DNA from: Neptuniibacter sp. UBA6509
GTDB lineage: Bacteria > Pseudomonadota > Gammaproteobacteria > Pseudomonadales > Balneatricaceae
Assembly (NCBI GenBank): GCA_002435145.1
Contig: DJLT01000013.1
Span: 1-64,000 of the forward strand
Direction: 5' to 3'
Length of the DNA stretch: 64,000 nt
Part shown: positions 60,485-64,000 of the stretch, piece by piece
Numbering within the stretch: the stretch's first letter is position 1
How the letters are laid out: every line of letters starts with the position of its first letter
The notes under the pieces: model-generated
The model's input: only the letters and a program-made list of their open reading frames with translations
Told to the model about the DNA's origin: nothing
The model's database searches: none
Position numbers and translations under genes: made by a program

Positions 60485-60512
60485 GAAAAAAGCCCGCTTT
60501 TATAAGCGGGCA
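60485..60512 (-). terminator. hairpin between lrp-type gene and cpxP-like gene
   Basis: GCCCGCTT-TTAT-AAGCGGGC is a perfect 8-bp stem right after the regulator stop. The T-run is on the minus strand, so it best fits termination of leftward transcripts from the CpxP-like gene, though it may slow both. The 150 bp from here to 60661 contain only weak GC-rich pairing. Confidence 0.65.
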
Positions 60513-60661
60513 AAGGAGCCTGTTGGGGTGGCCCATGGCAATGACATGAATGTGGTGCTGAGGGGCAAGGGCAAGTAGCAACGTTAGAAACCCAAGCGTC
60601 GCCTAAAGGTAATAAACATTTCTAGTGTTGTTTACCTGCCCTTGTGTCTTAATCAGTGCCT

Positions 60662-61153
60662 CTAGTGGCACTTTTTTTCGCCATGATGACCTCGTTTGCC
60701 TTCTGAGTGACGTTTTGACATTTTCTCACCCATTTCGGCCTTTAAGGCGATAAATGACTTCTCTTGTTCCGGAGTTAGTATTTCAAACAGCTTTTCCTGT
60801 GCGTCTGCTTTCTCAATAATCATGCTTTTAGTCTGTTCTTGTGCTTCTAGTACTAAACTATTCAACTGTGTTTGGTAATCTGCTGAGTTTGGATTTAGTT
60901 TCAGCAGTTGCTTGAAAACCGATTCGCGGTTTTGATGCTTAAGCTTCATGCCTTCATGTTGGCTTAGCATCTGCGCTTTTAGCTCCGTTTGCTGTTTCGG
61001 TGTTAGCTTTAGCTCTTTGGTTAAATGCTCTACCCGGTGTTCCATACGACGTTCCTTATGCTGCTCCCCATCGGTGGCATGAGCTACTGTAAGGCCTAAT
61101 CCTGATACTGTGATGACGGCTGCTGTAATGCCTGCAATAAATTTAGTGCGCAT
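60662..61153 (-). CDS. CpxP/Spy-like periplasmic protein (LTxxQ family)
   Basis: A 163-aa protein with signal peptide (ends TVAHA) and two LTxxQ motifs, LTPKQQTEL and LTPEQEKSF, on long helices as in CpxP and Spy, periplasmic chaperone or signal-damping proteins. The C-terminus is His/Lys-rich (RHSEGKRGHHGEKKCH), which may bind metal as in ZraP. It is divergent from the response regulator with a CpxR-type box between, so feedback control is likely. Confidence 0.85.
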   Translation of the reverse strand: MRTKFIAGITAAVITVSGLGLTVAHATDGEQHKERRMEHRVEHLTKELKLTPKQQTELKAQMLSQHEGMKLKHQNRESVFKQLLKLNPNSADYQTQLNSLVLEAQEQTKSMIIEKADAQEKLFEILTPEQEKSFIALKAEMGEKMSKRHSEGKRGHHGEKKCH

Positions 61154-61257
61154 GTTTTTATCTCCTCACTTGCTCCGGCTAATTTGCCTTTAAAAAGTTG
61201 TTTACCTTGATGCAGTGAAGTGTGAATGATGTCACTGCTAAGTTGGGTATCGGAGTT

Positions 61258-61272
61258 GTAAAGTTTGGTAAA
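61258..61272 (+). promoter_or_regulatory. CpxR-type binding box
   Basis: GTAAA-GTTTG-GTAAA is an exact match to the E. coli CpxR consensus of two GTAAA at 5-bp spacing. It lies 105 bp upstream of the CpxP-like start and 112 bp upstream of the response regulator start, suited to drive both. A match of this length could occur by chance, but the place argues against it. Confidence 0.65.
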
Positions 61273-61384
61273 CACAGCTTAAGCGTTAAGTTTTTTGAAT
61301 CTAAAAGCTTTACTATTTAGAGGTCGCTAGAGTCTTATGTGATTCTATATTGGCCAATTAAACAGATAAGATGAGAATACCTTT

Positions 61385-62098
61385 ATGAGCAATACCAAAC
61401 AGCGCCTGTTGATGGTGGATGATGATACTGAGCTGTGTGAGCTGATCGGTGACTACCTTAATCATGAAGGTTTTCTTGTTGAGTTTGCTCCTGATGCGGA
61501 TAGTGCTTGTGAGGCACTCAAACGATCTGAGCGTTATGACCTGATGATACTCGACGTTATGATGCCGGGTAAAAGTGGTTTGGAACTGTTGCAACAGATA
61601 AGACCCAAGGTTCAGTTGCCCGTGATTATGCTGACAGGGCGCGGCGAAGGTATTGATCGCATTATCGGGTTAGAGATGGGTGCCGATGATTATCTGAGTA
61701 AGCCTTGTAACCCTAGGGAGTTGCTTGCACGTATCCGAGCTATTTTGCGGCGTGTAGAGCCGCAACAGAAAGCGACACTGTTTCCCGACTTATTGGTTAG
61801 TGTCAGCGGCGTGAGCCTTGATCCTGGTCAAAGAGAAGTCACTGTACTTCAGCAGCCGGTAGAGCTGACAGGTACTGAGTTTAATGTATTGGCTTACTTG
61901 ATTGCCAATGCAGGCTCTGTTTTAGATAAAGAGCAATTAACAGAGTTAGTACTGCATAGAAAGCTGATGGCCTATGATCGTGCAATTGATGTGCATGTGA
62001 GTCGCGTTAGGCAGAAGCTAGGGCAGTATTCGTCGAATAAAGAATTAATTAAGACCGTTCGGGGCGTAGGTTATCAATTTGTTAAAGGTGCAGAATGA
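61385..62098 (+). CDS. cpxR: OmpR-family response regulator, CpxR-like
   Basis: A 237-aa regulator. The receiver has the acidic pair VDDDTELC, the phospho-acceptor Asp57 in LMILDVMMPGKSG, and Lys in YLSKPCNPRELLAR. The C-terminal winged helix (LTGTEFNVLAYLI; DVHVSRVRQKLG; VRGVGYQFV) is OmpR-type. It overlaps the kinase start (ATGA). The divergent CpxP-like gene and the GTAAA box support a CpxR role. Confidence 0.88.
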   Translation: MSNTKQRLLMVDDDTELCELIGDYLNHEGFLVEFAPDADSACEALKRSERYDLMILDVMMPGKSGLELLQQIRPKVQLPVIMLTGRGEGIDRIIGLEMGADDYLSKPCNPRELLARIRAILRRVEPQQKATLFPDLLVSVSGVSLDPGQREVTVLQQPVELTGTEFNVLAYLIANAGSVLDKEQLTELVLHRKLMAYDRAIDVHVSRVRQKLGQYSSNKELIKTVRGVGYQFVKGAE

Positions 62099-63522
62099 AG
62101 TGGTATAAGCGCCTTTTTTGGAAAGTCTTTGCATCGATCTGGTCGGTCAGTTTTTTAGTGTCGTTGGCGACAATTGTGTTTGTCGGTGCTATTACCGAAA
62201 AAGATCGTTTTAAAGAGGTGATTACAGCAAAAGCCGAAGGCTATGCTGAAGTCATGATTGAGCGCTATGAACGCAGAGGGGAACGCACGCTTAGCGTACG
62301 TCCACCGAAAAAGCCTGACCGTAGAGATGATAGAGAGAGTCATTATAAGAGTGATTATGAAAGGGATGAGCATGATCGCAGGGAATTCGAAGATAGAGAT
62401 CATGAAAGTAAGGACCGACATGACTTTAAACGTACTACTTGGCTAAGTATTGCTGAGCGGGTTTATATCACGGATCTAGCACGAAATAAGAAAGTGGTCG
62501 GTCTTGATAAGTTCCCCCGAAGTTTTAATCAGGACCCTAAATCGTTTTACTTATTTAATCTGAGGTCCGAGAGTGGAAAGCTTTATCAGGTGAAAGTTAA
62601 CCTGAAATGGAACTCCTCACCTTTTAGGCATCTTTTAGCCACGATCTTATCGGTGCAAATGGTTCTGATTATTTTGATCGCTTCGATGGCTGCATTGTTA
62701 GTGTCCGCCATTATTGCTCGGCCTTTAAACCTACTACGTGAGCATAGCCAAGCGATTTACCGTGGCGAACTCGATAGGCGAACGGATGAAAAACTTAGAA
62801 AAAGAGGCGATGAGTTAGGTGAGTTAGCACGAGATTTTGATCGAATGGCTGATTATGTTCAGCAGACCATTACCTCTCACCAGCGCTTAATGCAGGATGT
62901 GTCCCATGAACTACGTGCTCCTTTGGCACGCTTGCAGGCGGCGGCAGGTATTGCTGAACAGCGCATGGGTGAAGATGATAAAGCGGTTATGCGAATTAAC
63001 CGGGAGTGTCGCAACTTAGATCAGTTGATCGGTGAGATATTATCCCTGTCTCGTTTAGAACAGGAACAAGCATCCGGTGAACGAGTTTGGTTATATTCTT
63101 TACTCCAAGAGTGGGCCGATGATGCGCATTTTGCTTATCCCAAGCGGCAGATAAACCTAGAGATGAAATCTGACTGCGAGGTTTGCGTTAATAGCAAACT
63201 GCTGGAAAGAGCCGTGAATAATATTTTAGGGAATGCCTGCAAGCATACGGATGATAGTACTGCTATTGATCTGTCTGTGGATAAAAGCGATCGCTGTATT
63301 ATTTGTATTCGAGATCATGGAAAAGGTGTTTCCGAATCTGAGTTAGCGCAGCTTTGTGATCCCTTCTATCGAGGAGATAGCCAAGAAAAGGGCTATGGTT
63401 TAGGACTTAGTATTGCGCAAAGAGCGATTAAACGCTTGGGTGGTGAGTTAAGTTTACGGAATCATCCTGAGGGTGGTTTGGAAGCAACAATTACTCTTCC
63501 CTTAGCGACGAAAAGAGGTTGA
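62095..63522 (+). CDS. cpxA: sensor histidine kinase, CpxA-like
   Basis: A 475-aa inner-membrane kinase. TM1 (about 10-32) and TM2 (about 185-207) bracket a periplasmic domain with an unusual charged stretch of about 60 residues, rich in Arg, Asp, Glu and His (about 60-118). HAMP follows (ARPLNLLREHSQAI), then the H-box QDVSHELRAPLARLQ, N-box NNILGNACKHT, G1 RDHGKGVSE and G2 GYGLGLSIAQ. All catalytic boxes are intact. It overlaps the regulator gene by 4 bp. Confidence 0.88.
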   Translation: MKWYKRLFWKVFASIWSVSFLVSLATIVFVGAITEKDRFKEVITAKAEGYAEVMIERYERRGERTLSVRPPKKPDRRDDRESHYKSDYERDEHDRREFEDRDHESKDRHDFKRTTWLSIAERVYITDLARNKKVVGLDKFPRSFNQDPKSFYLFNLRSESGKLYQVKVNLKWNSSPFRHLLATILSVQMVLIILIASMAALLVSAIIARPLNLLREHSQAIYRGELDRRTDEKLRKRGDELGELARDFDRMADYVQQTITSHQRLMQDVSHELRAPLARLQAAAGIAEQRMGEDDKAVMRINRECRNLDQLIGEILSLSRLEQEQASGERVWLYSLLQEWADDAHFAYPKRQINLEMKSDCEVCVNSKLLERAVNNILGNACKHTDDSTAIDLSVDKSDRCIICIRDHGKGVSESELAQLCDPFYRGDSQEKGYGLGLSIAQRAIKRLGGELSLRNHPEGGLEATITLPLATKRG

Positions 63523-63549
63523 GTGGCGTTAAGGGTAATGAGTATCGCT

Positions 63550-64000
63550 TTAGTCTTTTAACATAAGATTCTGTAACTCTGTCAGTGCTATATCGATCTC
63601 TTCGACTAGCTGATAGTCCTGTAAGTCGGACGGGGTTAGTTGATCACGATAATGTTTTGTTATCCACAGGCGCAGTTGCTGGTAGCGCTTTTCATTGAGC
63701 AGAATTGAGGGGTTTACGCCAGCTAGTTCTGTTTCTGTGATAGGGATAGACAGCCTTAAGCAGGCGGGACCACCTCCGTTATCCATGCTTTGTTTTAAGT
63801 CGATAAATTTGATTTGAGTGACAGGGTTATCGGCTTCAAGAATCTGCTGACAGACCTTTTCTGTCGCTTGTGACTGACGGCATTCTTCAGGGGCGAGCAG
63901 AAGCATCCCTCCAGCAGGTAGTGCGATTAACTGACTGTTAAATAGATAGCTTGTGATCGCTTCTTTTAAGCTGAAGTCCCTATCTTTGATCTCCATAATG
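63550..64000 (-). CDS. astB: N-succinylarginine dihydrolase AstB, C-terminal part
   Basis: The last 148 or so residues of AstB, entering from the right edge of the window. It has QIKFIDLKQSMDNGGGPACLRL with the catalytic Cys near the C-terminus, then a stop at 63550. AstB hydrolyses succinylarginine to succinylornithine in the AST arginine pathway. The N-terminal two thirds lie outside the window. Convergent with the kinase gene, 27 bp apart. Confidence 0.93.
   Translation of the reverse strand, partial: IMEIKDRDFSLKEAITSYLFNSQLIALPAGGMLLLAPEECRQSQATEKVCQQILEADNPVTQIKFIDLKQSMDNGGGPACLRLSIPITETELAGVNPSILLNEKRYQQLRLWITKHYRDQLTPSDLQDYQLVEEIDIALTELQNLMLKD

Overview
The window reads as chromosome of a marine gammaproteobacterium, most likely Oceanospirillales (Neptunomonas/Amphritea-like; this is inference from gene content and order). 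Many blocks have the gene order I remember from Pseudomonas and its relatives: asmA-mutY-yggX next to hisBH-hisF, hemB-ppk1, oxyR-recG, ferredoxin-coaD, rsmD, ftsY-ftsE-ftsX-rpoH and thiS-thiG-trmB. No database search was possible, so family names rest on recognised motifs.

Layout. 0-1.3 kb: decayed genes, including a GGDEF gene broken by two frameshifts, and a small ribbon-helix-helix regulator. 1.3-4.8 kb: a SulP anion transporter, a 76-aa protein and an NhaD Na+/H+ antiporter, with a perfect palindrome between the regulator and sulP. 5-8.2 kb: a membrane GGDEF protein, a cyclase-like DUF3095 protein and a DUF2391 membrane protein. 8.3-10.2 kb: a scrap yard of mobile DNA (degenerate IS5-like element, orphan GGDEF tail, tyrosine-integrase relic) beside two tandem tRNA-Phe genes. 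10.5-30.8 kb: housekeeping genes (yggX, mutY, asmA, a PAS-GGDEF protein, hisB-hisH-hisF without hisA, an RND pump, elbB, hemB, ppk1, an SDR, oxyR, recG, DUF501).

30.8-38.6 kb is accessory: a 1719-aa MshQ-like LamG surface protein, then a PAAR spike protein, a broken presumed effector and a lipoprotein that would suit an immunity protein. 38.6-50.5 kb returns to core genes: ferredoxin, coaD, an M48 protease, a TetR regulator, rsmD, a degenerate M16-like protein, ftsYEX-rpoH, DUF423, thiSG, trmB.

50.6-53.7 kb is a small island delimited by three copies of a roughly 190-210 bp structured repeat, two direct and one inverted. Between the copies lie an mqsRA toxin-antitoxin pair (toxin frameshifted), the C-terminal part of an SMC/TrlF-like ATPase that now starts inside a repeat copy, and a 104-aa membrane protein. 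The repeat holds two hairpins, and one shows two compensatory base-pair changes between copies. This is the best candidate for something undescribed.

54-64 kb: proline use (putA, putP and a divergent Lrp-type regulator with a nested hairpin in between), a Cpx-like envelope-stress module (CpxP/Spy-like protein divergent from a response regulator and kinase, with a perfect CpxR-type box), and the 3' part of astB running off the end.
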